Source of the DNA: JAVBQG01 sp031549185
Lineage (GTDB): Bacteria > Synergistota > Synergistia > Synergistales > Synergistaceae
Assembly: GCA_031549185.1 (NCBI GenBank)
Contig: JAVBQG010000017.1
Coordinates: 54,205-118,204 of the forward strand
DNA: 64,000 bases
Reading direction: 5' to 3'
Made by a program: the position numbers and the translations under genes
Shown: one piece after another, positions 17,687 through 25,048 of the stretch
How positions within the stretch are numbered: position 1 is the first letter of the stretch
Layout of the letters: every line of letters starts with the position of its first letter
The notes under the pieces: model-generated
The model's database searches: none
What the model was told of the DNA's origin: nothing
Seen by the model: the letters and a program-made list of their open reading frames with translations, nothing else

Positions 17687-18637
17687 CTACCTCTTCAGAC
17701 GCACGTCGAGCGCGTCGCGCAGCCCGTCGCCGACGAAGTTGAACGAGAGCACCGTGTACATGATCGCAAGCCCTGGGAAGACGGACCACCACCAGTACCC
17801 CTGGCTGAGATACTGTTGTCCTTCGGAGATCATCAGGCCCCACGAGGGCGTCGGCGGCTGCGCGCCGAAGCCGAGGTAGGCCAGCCCCGCCTCGATCATG
17901 ATGATGCTGCCCATGCCGAGTGTGGCCTGCACGATGATCGGTGCGATCGCGTTGGGGAGGATGTGGCGGAAGATGATCCTGGTCTGGGAGAGCCCCAGCG
18001 AGCGGGCCGCCTCCACGAACTCGCGCGAACGCAGGGAGATGAACTGCCCGCGCGTGACGCGGCAGACCTGCACCCAGTTGACGACGCCGATGGCGACGTA
18101 GACGAGTGTGAGGCTGGGGTTTTTGAAGACGGCGATGACCGCCAGCACGAAGAGCATGAAGGGGAACGCGAAGATGACGTTCACCAGCCACGAGATCAGG
18201 TCGTCGACCCAGCCGCCCTTGTAACCCGCGATCGCGCCGAGCGGCACGCCTATGGCGAGCGTCACCAGCGTGGCGAAGATGCCGATCTGCAGGGAGATCC
18301 GCGCCCCGAACAGCACACGGCTGAAGATATCGCGCCCGAGGAGGTCGGAGCCCATCATATAGGCGGAGGAGGGCGGCGAGAAGCGGGCGGCCTCCCGCGA
18401 CGACCACACGGAGTATTTGATCGGGTCGTAAGGCGCGACGACGTTCGCGAAGATCGCGGCGAGGACGACGGTCGCCACCATGACGAGCCCCAGCATGGCA
18501 AGTTTGTTGCGCCGAAAGCGCGCCCACGCCTCCGCGCGAAGGCTCCTCCCCGCCTCGGCCCCAGACGCCTGGAGGTGCTCCTCGTTTCCCGTGCGAAGTT
18601 CCGGCTGCGTGTTCATGTTTTTGATTTCGTCGGTCAT
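17687..18637 (-). CDS. oppC: Oligopeptide ABC transporter permease (OppC/DppC type)
   Basis: Inner-membrane permease of 316 residues with an unusually long hydrophilic N-terminal tail of about 35 residues before the first helix. OppC blocks are clear: APYDPIKY after helix 1, GSDLLGRDIFSRVLFG, the EAA loop FVEAARSLGLSQTRI, and FGAQPPTPSWG. The ATG at 18637 is chosen over a GTG at 18646 because AGAGGG precedes it properly. Confidence 0.94.
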   Translation of the reverse strand: MTDEIKNMNTQPELRTGNEEHLQASGAEAGRSLRAEAWARFRRNKLAMLGLVMVATVVLAAIFANVVAPYDPIKYSVWSSREAARFSPPSSAYMMGSDLLGRDIFSRVLFGARISLQIGIFATLVTLAIGVPLGAIAGYKGGWVDDLISWLVNVIFAFPFMLFVLAVIAVFKNPSLTLVYVAIGVVNWVQVCRVTRGQFISLRSREFVEAARSLGLSQTRIIFRHILPNAIAPIIVQATLGMGSIIMIEAGLAYLGFGAQPPTPSWGLMISEGQQYLSQGYWWWSVFPGLAIMYTVLSFNFVGDGLRDALDVRLKR

Positions 18638-18649
18638 ACTTCGCACCCT

Positions 18650-19582
18650 CTATTCATTGTCGTAGCGAACGCGCGGGTCGATGAACCCGTACGAGATATC
18701 CACGATCAGATTGGCGATGAGGAAGATCAGGGCCATCACGATGACGGTTCCGCGGATCATCGGAAAATCGCGGTTGATGAGCGCCTCCACAGAGAGGCGT
18801 CCGATGCCGGGCCAGGCGAAGATCGTCTCCGTGAGCACGGCCCCCGATAAAAGTTCCGATATCTGCGTGCCGATGACCGTGACGACAGGGATCATCGCGT
18901 TTTTCAGGGCGTGCTTCGCGATCACGATCGTCTCCACGACGCCCTTGGCGCGCGCCGTTCGAATGTAGTCCTGATTCAACACTTCCAGCATACAGGAGCG
19001 GGTGAGGCGCGCGATCAATGCCGCCGGGCGGACGCCGAGCGCGATCACGGGGAGGACGAGGTACTTCCAGCTTCCGTCCCCCTCGCCGACGCCCGGTACC
19101 CAGCCGAGCGTGTAGGCGAAGACGAGCAGAAGCAGCAGCCCTACCCAGAAGACGGGCGCGCTCACCCCCGATATGGCCACGATCATGGCCGTATAGTCGA
19201 AGATGGAGTATTGTTTGGCGGCCGATATGACACCGGCGATCAAGCCGACCGCCACCGCCAGCACCATGGCCCAGAACGCGAGCCGCATGGTCGAGGAAAA
19301 GCGCTCCCCGATGGCCTTCGTCACGGGCTCGTTGTTCCGGTAGGACATGCCGAGGTCGCCGTGAAGCAGCTCGCCGATGAATTTCGTGTATTGTTGCGTG
19401 AGGGGAAGATCGAGGCCCAGGTCGTGGCGTATGCGCGCGAGCGTCTCGGGATCGCCGCGCTGCCCCATCATGATGCGCGCCGGGTCGCCCGGCACCACCG
19501 CCATCAGGATGAAGATCGCCGTCACGACGCCCCACAGAACCGGGATCGTATACAGCAGTTTGCGAATGATATGCGTCAGCAA
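18650..19582 (-). CDS. oppB: Oligopeptide ABC transporter permease (OppB/DppB type)
   Basis: Inner-membrane permease, 310 residues after correction of the start. The typical opening HIIRKLLYTIPVLWGV, the block VPGDPARIMMG and the EAA loop DYIRTARAKGVVE are present. A TTG at 19582 is taken as the start because AAGGAGG lies nine bases upstream; the TTG at 19600 would put that ribosome site inside the coding region. It follows a strong hairpin that separates it from the binding-protein gene. Confidence 0.93.
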   Translation of the reverse strand: MLTHIIRKLLYTIPVLWGVVTAIFILMAVVPGDPARIMMGQRGDPETLARIRHDLGLDLPLTQQYTKFIGELLHGDLGMSYRNNEPVTKAIGERFSSTMRLAFWAMVLAVAVGLIAGVISAAKQYSIFDYTAMIVAISGVSAPVFWVGLLLLLVFAYTLGWVPGVGEGDGSWKYLVLPVIALGVRPAALIARLTRSCMLEVLNQDYIRTARAKGVVETIVIAKHALKNAMIPVVTVIGTQISELLSGAVLTETIFAWPGIGRLSVEALINRDFPMIRGTVIVMALIFLIANLIVDISYGFIDPRVRYDNE

Positions 19583-19602
19583 AAAAAGAACCTCCTTCAA
19601 GA

Positions 19603-19632
19603 AGCCCCCGCCCGAAAAAGAGGGCGGGGGCT
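19603..19632 (-). terminator. Strong hairpin between binding protein and permease genes
   Basis: AGCCCCCGCCC (19603-19613) pairs perfectly with GGGCGGGGGCT (19622-19632) around an 8-base loop. There is only a short T-rich tail, so it probably acts as a partial terminator or RNA-end protector that lets more binding protein than permease be made. Confidence 0.7.
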
Positions 19633-19645
19633 CGGTGGACCGGAT

Positions 19646-21283
19646 TTACTTCTTTTTCGAGAACCAGACGTCGTCCATTCTCATGGTGTAGTCGCCAAAC
19701 GCGGGCAGAACGGCGTTATTGACGTACTTCTGCGTGGCGACCCAGTTCCCGTAGTAGAGGAGGAACATCCAGGGGGCGTCTTCGACGATGATCTGTTCGG
19801 CCTTCTGGTACATCTCGATGCGCTTTTTCTGGTCGGTGACGACGCGCGCCTGGTCGAGCAGTTTGTCGACCTCCGCGTTCTGGTAGAAGGAGTAGTTCCC
19901 CTTGATGCCGGGGTTCCGGGAGCTCAGGTTGACGAACAGGAAGTTGTCCGGGTCGAGGTAGTCGACGACCCAGCCCATGCGGTACATCTCGCATTCGCCG
20001 CGGTCGAGCATGTCGAGGTGCACGCCCCAGTCGACGATCTTGATGTTCATCTTGATGCCGAGTTCGGCGAGCTGCGCCTGGGCGGCCTCAGCGACGGCCT
20101 TGTTGCGGGAGCTCTGGTTGACCTGCATGGTGACCTCCAGGCCGTTGGGGAAGCCGGCCTCGGCCATCAGCTGCTTCGCCTTCTCGGGGTTGTACTCGTA
20201 GCCCTTCAGCTTCTTGTTGAAGCCCGGCATCGAGGGGGGCATGACGCCGGTCGCCGGCATGAAGAGGCCCTCCATCACGAGGTCGTTCATGCGCTTTCTG
20301 TCGATCGCGTAGTTCATGGCCTGGCGGAGCTTCTTGTTGTCCTTGAAGGGGGCTGTCCTCATGTTGAAGCCGAAGTAGTAGATGCCCGGCTGGGGAGCGT
20401 AGAGGAAGTTCTTGCCGAGCAGTTTGCGAGCCTCGGCGACCTGGCGCTCGGGGACCTCGCGCATGAAGTCGAGGTTGCCCTTCTTGAACTCCTCCCAGGC
20501 GACGGTGCCCTCGGGGATGACGACGATCTCCACGCCGTCGAGGTATGGAAGCTGCTTGCCATTCTTATCCTTGCGCCAGTAGTTGGGGTTTTTCTTCGTG
20601 ACGACCTTCTGGTCCTGCTTCCAGGATTCGAACGTGAAGGGGCCCGTTCCCACCGGGTGGAAGTTGAAGTTCTTGCCGTGTTTCGTCACATCCTCTTTCG
20701 GGACGACGGCGAGCGCCTGATAGGCGAGGACGGAGAGGAACGGCGCGAACGGTTCTTTCAACGTGAACTGGAGGGTGTACTTGTCGACGGCCTTGATGCC
20801 CTTCCACTCCTTCGCCTTGCCGTCGACCATCTCCTGGTAGCCGTCTACCTTGTCGATGAAGTAGGCGCGGGGGGATTTGTCGCGGATCATGCGCTCGAAG
20901 GACCACTTCCAGTCGGCCGCCGTGACCTCGCGTCCTCCGTTGGCCGTGGGTTTGCCGCCCTCGGTCGCCTTGTGGAAGTGGACGCCCTTGCGGAGCTTGA
21001 AAGTCCAGACCTTGCCGTCGGAGGACGCGCTCCAGCTCTCGGCGAGCGAGGGGACGATCTTCTGACCGTCGTCGCTGTTGGTCACGAGCGTATCGAACAT
21101 GAGTATATAAGTGCGCGCCGAGGTTGTATCGGTGGCCATGTGGGGGTCGAGCTTCGGGGGGTTGGAGACCTCATGCCATCGGGCGACGCCCCCGTACACG
21201 GGCGTCTCCGCCGCAAACGCACAACCAACCGACAAAATGCTTAAAGCCATTGCCAATATCAAAAGCGAAATGGTTCTCCTCAT
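19646..21283 (-). CDS. Peptide-binding extracytoplasmic protein, SBP family 5
   Basis: Solute-binding protein of the second peptide importer, 545 residues. Residues 1-26 form a signal peptide (MRRTISLLILAMALSILSVG) ending at AFAAE. Family 5 motifs follow, with LAESWSASSDGKVWTFKLRKGVHFH characteristic in two parts. The ATG at 21283 has AGGAGG eight bases upstream; a longer frame begins before the signal peptide and is rejected. It is the first gene of the operon and is driven by a near-consensus promoter at 21366-21394. Confidence 0.94.
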   Translation of the reverse strand: MRRTISLLILAMALSILSVGCAFAAETPVYGGVARWHEVSNPPKLDPHMATDTTSARTYILMFDTLVTNSDDGQKIVPSLAESWSASSDGKVWTFKLRKGVHFHKATEGGKPTANGGREVTAADWKWSFERMIRDKSPRAYFIDKVDGYQEMVDGKAKEWKGIKAVDKYTLQFTLKEPFAPFLSVLAYQALAVVPKEDVTKHGKNFNFHPVGTGPFTFESWKQDQKVVTKKNPNYWRKDKNGKQLPYLDGVEIVVIPEGTVAWEEFKKGNLDFMREVPERQVAEARKLLGKNFLYAPQPGIYYFGFNMRTAPFKDNKKLRQAMNYAIDRKRMNDLVMEGLFMPATGVMPPSMPGFNKKLKGYEYNPEKAKQLMAEAGFPNGLEVTMQVNQSSRNKAVAEAAQAQLAELGIKMNIKIVDWGVHLDMLDRGECEMYRMGWVVDYLDPDNFLFVNLSSRNPGIKGNYSFYQNAEVDKLLDQARVVTDQKKRIEMYQKAEQIIVEDAPWMFLLYYGNWVATQKYVNNAVLPAFGDYTMRMDDVWFSKKK

Positions 21284-21346
21284 TCTGCATACCTCCTTAT
21301 GAAGTTGTGTGATAAGTGTGAAAAGGGAAGCCGGGCCCCCCGACCC

Positions 21347-21394
21347 GAATTCCATCCTGTGGATCATAATAAACGATGGAATTCATTTTCTCAA
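21347..21394 (-). promoter_or_regulatory. Promoter and inverted-repeat operator of the second Opp operon
   Basis: On the - strand TTGAGA (21394-21389) and TATTAT (21371-21366) are exactly 17 bases apart. A perfect 10-bp inverted repeat, GAATTCCATC (21347-21356) and GATGGAATTC (21375-21384), straddles the -10 box and the transcription start. This is where a repressor would bind. Confidence 0.65.
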
Positions 21395-21464
21395 TCCGCA
21401 CTGCTGCGTCTTATACGGATGCCCGATTCGGGAATTGCTCCTTCGAGATGGCAGCCGACCGACG

Positions 21465-21493
21465 TTGACAATTGCCCGCCGCTCTCATAGCAT
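21465..21493 (+). promoter_or_regulatory. Promoter of the DUF305 gene
   Basis: Consensus -35 TTGACA (21465-21470) and TAGCAT (21488-21493) at a spacing of 17 bases, about 40 bases before the GTG start at 21535. Confidence 0.65.
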
Positions 21494-21534
21494 GTACTGT
21501 AACGACTTGGTAGTACGAAAGGGGGATAGGTCGG

Positions 21535-22089
21535 GTGAAAAAAAACTTTCTGTTCGCAATATTGGCGGCACTTCCCGCGCTCTTGTTCGCGTCGGGTGCG
21601 TTCGCAGCTGCGCCTCGCGCTCACGAAGGGCACAGCGCGCCGATCATGGGCGAACTCGCCGCACTCAAGGGGAAGGACTTCGATCGGGCATTCTATTCGA
21701 TGATGATCCCGCACCACGAGGGCGCCGTGGCGATGAGCCGGTTGATTCTGGGCAAATCGAAGGATCCGAAGATCATGCAGTGGGCGGAGAACATCGTGCT
21801 GGCGCAGACGAGAGAGATCGAATGGATGCGCATGGAGGTGGAGAAACTCGGCGGTGTGGATGAGCGCTTTTACAATTTGATGCGCGACGATATGCACAAG
21901 ATGCTGCAGGGGAGCGTCTCGGACCGCGACTTCGTGAAGGGGATGATCCCCCATCACGAGTCCGCGATCGAAATGGCGAAGCTGGTCCCCGGCAGGACGA
22001 AGGACCCGCAACTGGTGAAGCTGGCGCAGGATATCGTGGACAGCCAGTCGAAAGAGATCGCCGAATTCAACGATTGGCTGAAGAAATAA
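21535..22089 (+). CDS. Secreted DUF305-family protein with internal duplication
   Basis: A 184-residue exported protein. The first 25 residues are a signal peptide ending AFAAA. The mature part consists of two tandem copies of a four-helix-bundle half: MIPHHEGAVAMSRL with KDPKI and ENIV, then MIPHHESAIEMAKL with KDPQL and QDIV. The paired His in each MIPHH motif suggest metal (possibly copper) binding, as suspected for DUF305 proteins, but no activity is established. GTG start with GGGGGAT eight bases upstream; single gene with its own promoter. Confidence 0.9.
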   Translation: MKKNFLFAILAALPALLFASGAFAAAPRAHEGHSAPIMGELAALKGKDFDRAFYSMMIPHHEGAVAMSRLILGKSKDPKIMQWAENIVLAQTREIEWMRMEVEKLGGVDERFYNLMRDDMHKMLQGSVSDRDFVKGMIPHHESAIEMAKLVPGRTKDPQLVKLAQDIVDSQSKEIAEFNDWLKK

Positions 22090-22136
22090 AATTCATCATC
22101 GTGCAGGGAAACCACGTTAGCGACGCGCGGGAGAAG

Positions 22137-22314
22137 TGGTATAATTGGGGACGAAAAGGGTTGCCCCCGATGGTAGGACAACCCTGAAACAATTGCCTTC
22201 CGGCAACTACCGGATCACTCCCAGCAACTTGAGCGTCAACTCAAGAAGCTGGAGGATCACGGCAAACAGAGGAGCGAGACGAACTGCTTTGGTGAGGAGG
22301 TTGTCTCGCTCCTC
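22137..22314 (+). ncRNA. Candidate antisense RNA to the small hydrophobic ORF
   Basis: An extended -10 promoter (TGG then TATAAT at 22140-22145) faces into the 3' end of the small - strand gene at 22207-22353. The transcript would start near 22152 and would meet a perfect 12-bp stem, GAGGAGCGAGAC (22269-22280) with GTCTCGCTCCTC (22303-22314), followed by TCCTTATT, a plausible weak stop. The resulting RNA of about 160 bases would be complementary to the 3' part of the small gene's mRNA, the layout of type I antitoxins such as RatA. No expression evidence is available. Confidence 0.4.
22153..22185 (-). terminator. Terminator of the small hydrophobic ORF
   Basis: AGGGTTG (22157-22163) pairs with CAACCCT (22179-22185); on the - strand the stem is followed by TTTT. 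It lies 22 bases after the stop of the 48-codon gene. Confidence 0.6.
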
Positions 22315-22353
22315 CTTATTGTCACCGGAAGGGCGGCGCGTACCTTGCGGCAC
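22207..22353 (-). CDS. 48-residue hydrophobic peptide, candidate type I toxin
   Basis: A small gene with a complete set of signals. From a GTG at 22353 it encodes a basic N-terminus (MPQGTRRPSGDNKEERDN) and then one membrane segment, LAPLFAVILQLLELTLKLLG, ending VIR. The ribosome site GAGGAGG is seven bases upstream and is itself locked in a perfect hairpin, CTCCTC-TTG-GAGGAG (22362-22376). A promoter lies at 22439-22467 and a terminator at 22157-22185. Size, topology, sequestered ribosome site and convergent antisense promoter match type I holin-like toxins. I do not recognise a named family, so function is inferred. Confidence 0.6.
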   Translation of the reverse strand: MPQGTRRPSGDNKEERDNLLTKAVRLAPLFAVILQLLELTLKLLGVIR

Positions 22354-22361
22354 TGCATCAC

Positions 22362-22376
22362 CTCCTCCAAGAGGAG
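22362..22376 (-). promoter_or_regulatory. Hairpin sequestering the ribosome site of the small ORF
   Basis: On the - strand CTCCTC, loop TTG, GAGGAG: the whole ribosome-binding sequence lies within the stem. Such sequestration is typical of type I toxin mRNAs, where translation needs processing or refolding. Confidence 0.6.
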
Positions 22377-22438
22377 AAAGACCGTACTTGACTCACCGAC
22401 GCCCTCTGTGAAACTTCGCCGGAGGCCCCATCGAATCG

Positions 22439-22467
22439 ATTCTAACAGGCGCGAAACCGCGCCGCAA
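22439..22467 (-). promoter_or_regulatory. Promoter of the small hydrophobic ORF
   Basis: On the - strand TTGCGG (22467-22462) and TAGAAT (22444-22439) are 17 bases apart, giving an mRNA leader of about 80 bases. The spacer is itself palindromic (GCGCG-GTTT-CGCGC). Confidence 0.5.
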
Positions 22468-22567
22468 CTTGCATTAAAGGAACAAAACGTGTCGCCGCTC
22501 GCTTCTCCTCAACCTTTTCAAAAGTGGCAAATCGTGTTACCCTTTTGGCGTGGGGAGGTGTTCACGG

Positions 22568-22822
22568 ATGAACATGGGCAGTTTCGACAAGATTGGAACG
22601 ACCGGCTACGCGATGATCAACAAATCTCTCGAGCGACTGGACGCCCTGGCGGAGGGCATCGACGGAGACGATCCCAAGAGCGCCGCGAAGGGCATCGCCG
22701 AGATGGCGAAGGCGCGCGTGCAGCTCGTACAGGGCATGACGCTGGTGAACGCCTACGAGGACCTGCTGAGTTCCACGCTCAGGCTCTTCGGCATCGGCTG
22801 CAGATGCAACTGCCGGTGTTGA
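22568..22822 (+). CDS. Small protein with Cys-rich C-terminal tail, unknown function
   Basis: An 84-residue soluble protein with no signal peptide. Its body is predicted helical (SLERLDALAEGIDG, then AKGIAEMAKARVQLVQGMTLVNAYEDLL) and it ends abruptly in GIGCRCNCRC, four Cys in seven residues. The tail could bind metal or form disulfides or a thioether; nothing in the neighbourhood shows which. The ATG at 22568 has GGGGAGG nine bases upstream. It is monocistronic and ends at a very strong terminator. I do not recognise a family. Confidence 0.75.
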   Translation: MNMGSFDKIGTTGYAMINKSLERLDALAEGIDGDDPKSAAKGIAEMAKARVQLVQGMTLVNAYEDLLSSTLRLFGIGCRCNCRC

Positions 22823-22844
22823 AAATCCAAACGACGAAACCGAA

Positions 22845-22887
22845 ATAAAGAAGAGAGGCCGGCATCGTGCCGGCCTCTCTTCTTTAT
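22845..22887. terminator. Very strong bidirectional terminator
   Basis: A perfect 20-bp stem (22845-22864 with 22868-22887) and a TCG loop, with A-rich and T-rich edges on both sides (AAAGAAG and CTTCTTT). It separates the Cys-tail gene from the convergent binding-protein gene. Confidence 0.9.
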
Positions 22888-22903
22888 GCTTGTGCCAGTT
22901 GCC

Positions 22904-24517
22904 TCAGTTCATCTTCGTCCAGTAGAGCATGCAGTCGCCCCAGCCCTTCCAGTTGGGGATGAACTCCTTCACCTTCGGCGAGAGCACGAAGAGGTGCTCC
23001 ATGTTGAAGAGCGGCAGAATCGCCGCCATGTCGTGGGTGAGCGTGTCGTCGAGCTTGCGGTAGAGCGCGATGCGTTTTTTCTTGTCGACCTCCACGCGCG
23101 CGTCCTCGATCATCTTGTCGATCTTGGGATCTTTGATGTTGATCGAGCGGTACGTGCTCCACTTGTCGGAGTAGAAGAACTTGTAGAAGTACGGGTCGGC
23201 GTCGGCCGTGGACCACGAGCCGGCGTAGCACATCATGTTGCCGGAGTTGCGCGTGTCGGTCCAGGCCGCTTAGTCCATCTGGTTGATCTTGATGCGGAAG
23301 CCGGCCTGCGCCATCATCGCCTGCATGATCTCGGACATCTTGCCGTAGTTCTTGCCGCTGCTGCCCTGCGTGGAGTTGGAGACCTCGATCTCCACGCCGT
23401 CCTTGTAACCCGCCTCGGCGAGCAGTTTCTTCGCCAGTGCCGGGTCGTAGGCGATCTTGTGCGCCGGCTTCGGGTTGTACGGCTCCGTGCCCTTCGGCAG
23501 GATGTTGTCCGGCAGGACGCCCTTGCCGAAGAAGACGTTGTCCAGCAGTTCCTTGCGCGGAACGGCCGCCATGAAGGCCTTGCGCACGCGCACGTCGTCG
23601 AACGGTTTCATCGTCGTGTTCATCGCGAGATAGTACAGGCCGATGCGCTGCGACTTGACGATGCGGTCCTTCCACTTGGGCGACTTCTCGAAGTAGGGGA
23701 TCTGCGAGCGCGCCACGTCGCAGTCGAAGATGTCGATCTCGCCCGATTCGAACATCATGCGCGCGGTCTCCGCGTCGCCGACCACGTTGATGCGCACGGC
23801 GTCGACCTGTGGTTTGCCGCGCCAGTAGTTGGGGTTGGCGACCAGCACGTGGTGGCTGTCGACCACCCATTCTTTAAGGATAAAGGCGCCCGATCCCATC
23901 GTATTGGTGGGCGAGAAGCCGAAGTCCTTGCCCTTGGCCTTGGTGAACTTCTCGCTGTAGACCGAGGCGACGGGAGAAGCTATCACTTCCTCGAGAAAGG
24001 GAGGAAAGACCGCCGCCAGCGTGATCTGGATCGTCTGCGGGTCGAGGACCTTGAGGCCGGAGACGCTCTTCGCCTTGCGGTCGAGGCGGTCCTTCGCGCC
24101 GGCGATCATGTCGAAGCCGTCGGTCTGGATCGACTTGGTCTCAGGGTCGAGAAGGCGGTCGAAGGTGAAGGCCACGTCCTTCGCCGTGACGGGCGAGCCG
24201 TCGGTGAATTTCGCGTTCTTGCGGAGCTTGAAAGTATATACCTTGCCGTCCTTGCTCTGCGTCCAGCTCTCGGCGAGGCCTGGGATGACGACGATCTGCT
24301 TCGTCTTCGGATCGGTGATCTTCTCAATCAGGCGATCGTAGATGTTGTAGGGGACCATGTAGTCGTTGTGGTTGATCTGGGTGTCCATTGTGGCCGGTTC
24401 GTTGGGATAGACGAGCTTGAGGATCTTCTCCGCCGCCTCCGCCCTCGCCCCCGCGAGCGTCAAACCGAGAAACAGCAGAAAAGCAAAGAATAGTGCCGCG
24501 CGTGTGGCCTTCTTCAT
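22904..24517 (-). pseudogene. Peptide-binding protein (SBP family 5) interrupted by an in-frame TAA
   Basis: The frame from ATG 24517 starts with a signal peptide (MKKATRAALFFAFLLFLGLT) and follows the family 5 pattern for 415 codons, then meets TAA at 23272-23270. The same frame continues without a shift as AAWTDTRNSGNMM and closes at 22904 after the expected C-terminal part (about 120 residues). One base change (for example TAC or TGG-type codon to TAA) explains the break. The stop falls where this family usually has an aromatic residue. A promoter and ribosome site are intact, and no transporter genes adjoin, so this was a stand-alone binding protein. A sequencing error is also possible. 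Confidence 0.85.
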
Positions 24518-24556
24518 GTTGCAACTCCTCCTCATCATCACATAGAATTGCTGGAC

Positions 24557-24585
24557 ATTTTAGAACGCGATCGGATAAATAGCAA
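24557..24585 (-). promoter_or_regulatory. Promoter of the interrupted binding-protein gene
   Basis: On the - strand TTGCTA (24585-24580) and TAAAAT (24562-24557), spacing 17, about 40 bases before the ATG at 24517. Confidence 0.65.
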
Positions 24586-24631
24586 GTGCCTGTTGCAAAA
24601 AGGCGGTCGAACGCACCGCGAAACAGGTGAT

Positions 24632-24654
24632 GAAATCGCTCATACGGCGATTTC
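24632..24654. promoter_or_regulatory. 8-bp inverted repeat upstream of the binding-protein promoter
   Basis: GAAATCGC and GCGATTTC around a 7-base spacer form a perfect 23-bp dyad about 50 bases upstream of the -35 box. It could be an activator site. There is no T-run, so it is not a terminator. Confidence 0.4.
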
Positions 24655-24659
24655 TCCGG

Positions 24660-25048
24660 TGTGAATTTAGAGGGCGGCAAAGGACCGCAACCCTTGCCTC
24701 GGGATATCGAGAAGAATCATATCATACCGTTCGGGGTCTTCAAAGAACGCGTCCGGAAATGCGCGGCTACCGTCGAAGGACTTCGCTTCGCCATACGCCT
24801 ACTTCTCCGGGCGGATCAGTCCGATCGTGCGCGGCGACATTCTGTCGCTCGAGGAGTGAGCGATCCGTTTCTTCGTCGGTCTTCGTACCATCGTGGTGGC
24901 GCTTGCGCAGGCGACTCGAAACGAGATTCGGATCGCGGGCGCGATGCCAGCGTCGTCGTCGCCGTTGTCTGGGGACTGTGTTACGCTTCGACGAGCTACC
25001 ACGGCGACCTTCCGCCGGATCGCCTGCGCTCGACTTCTCTCGACGTGT
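24660..25048. other. Gene-free stretch, possibly decayed coding sequence
   Basis: About 390 bases with no credible gene. All open frames here lack ribosome sites and have scrambled composition. A + strand frame closing at the TGA of 24857-24859 reads SPYAYFSGRISPIVRGDILSLEE, which looks like a real protein C-terminus, and the bases after it also look protein-like in a following frame (FFVGLRTIVVALAQATRN). This suggests remnants of decayed genes. I cannot name them. Confidence 0.35.

Noticed and set aside
23270..23272. Recoding of the stop (pyrrolysine or selenocysteine)
   Set aside because: The codon is TAA, which is used for neither, and no recoding hairpin is seen.
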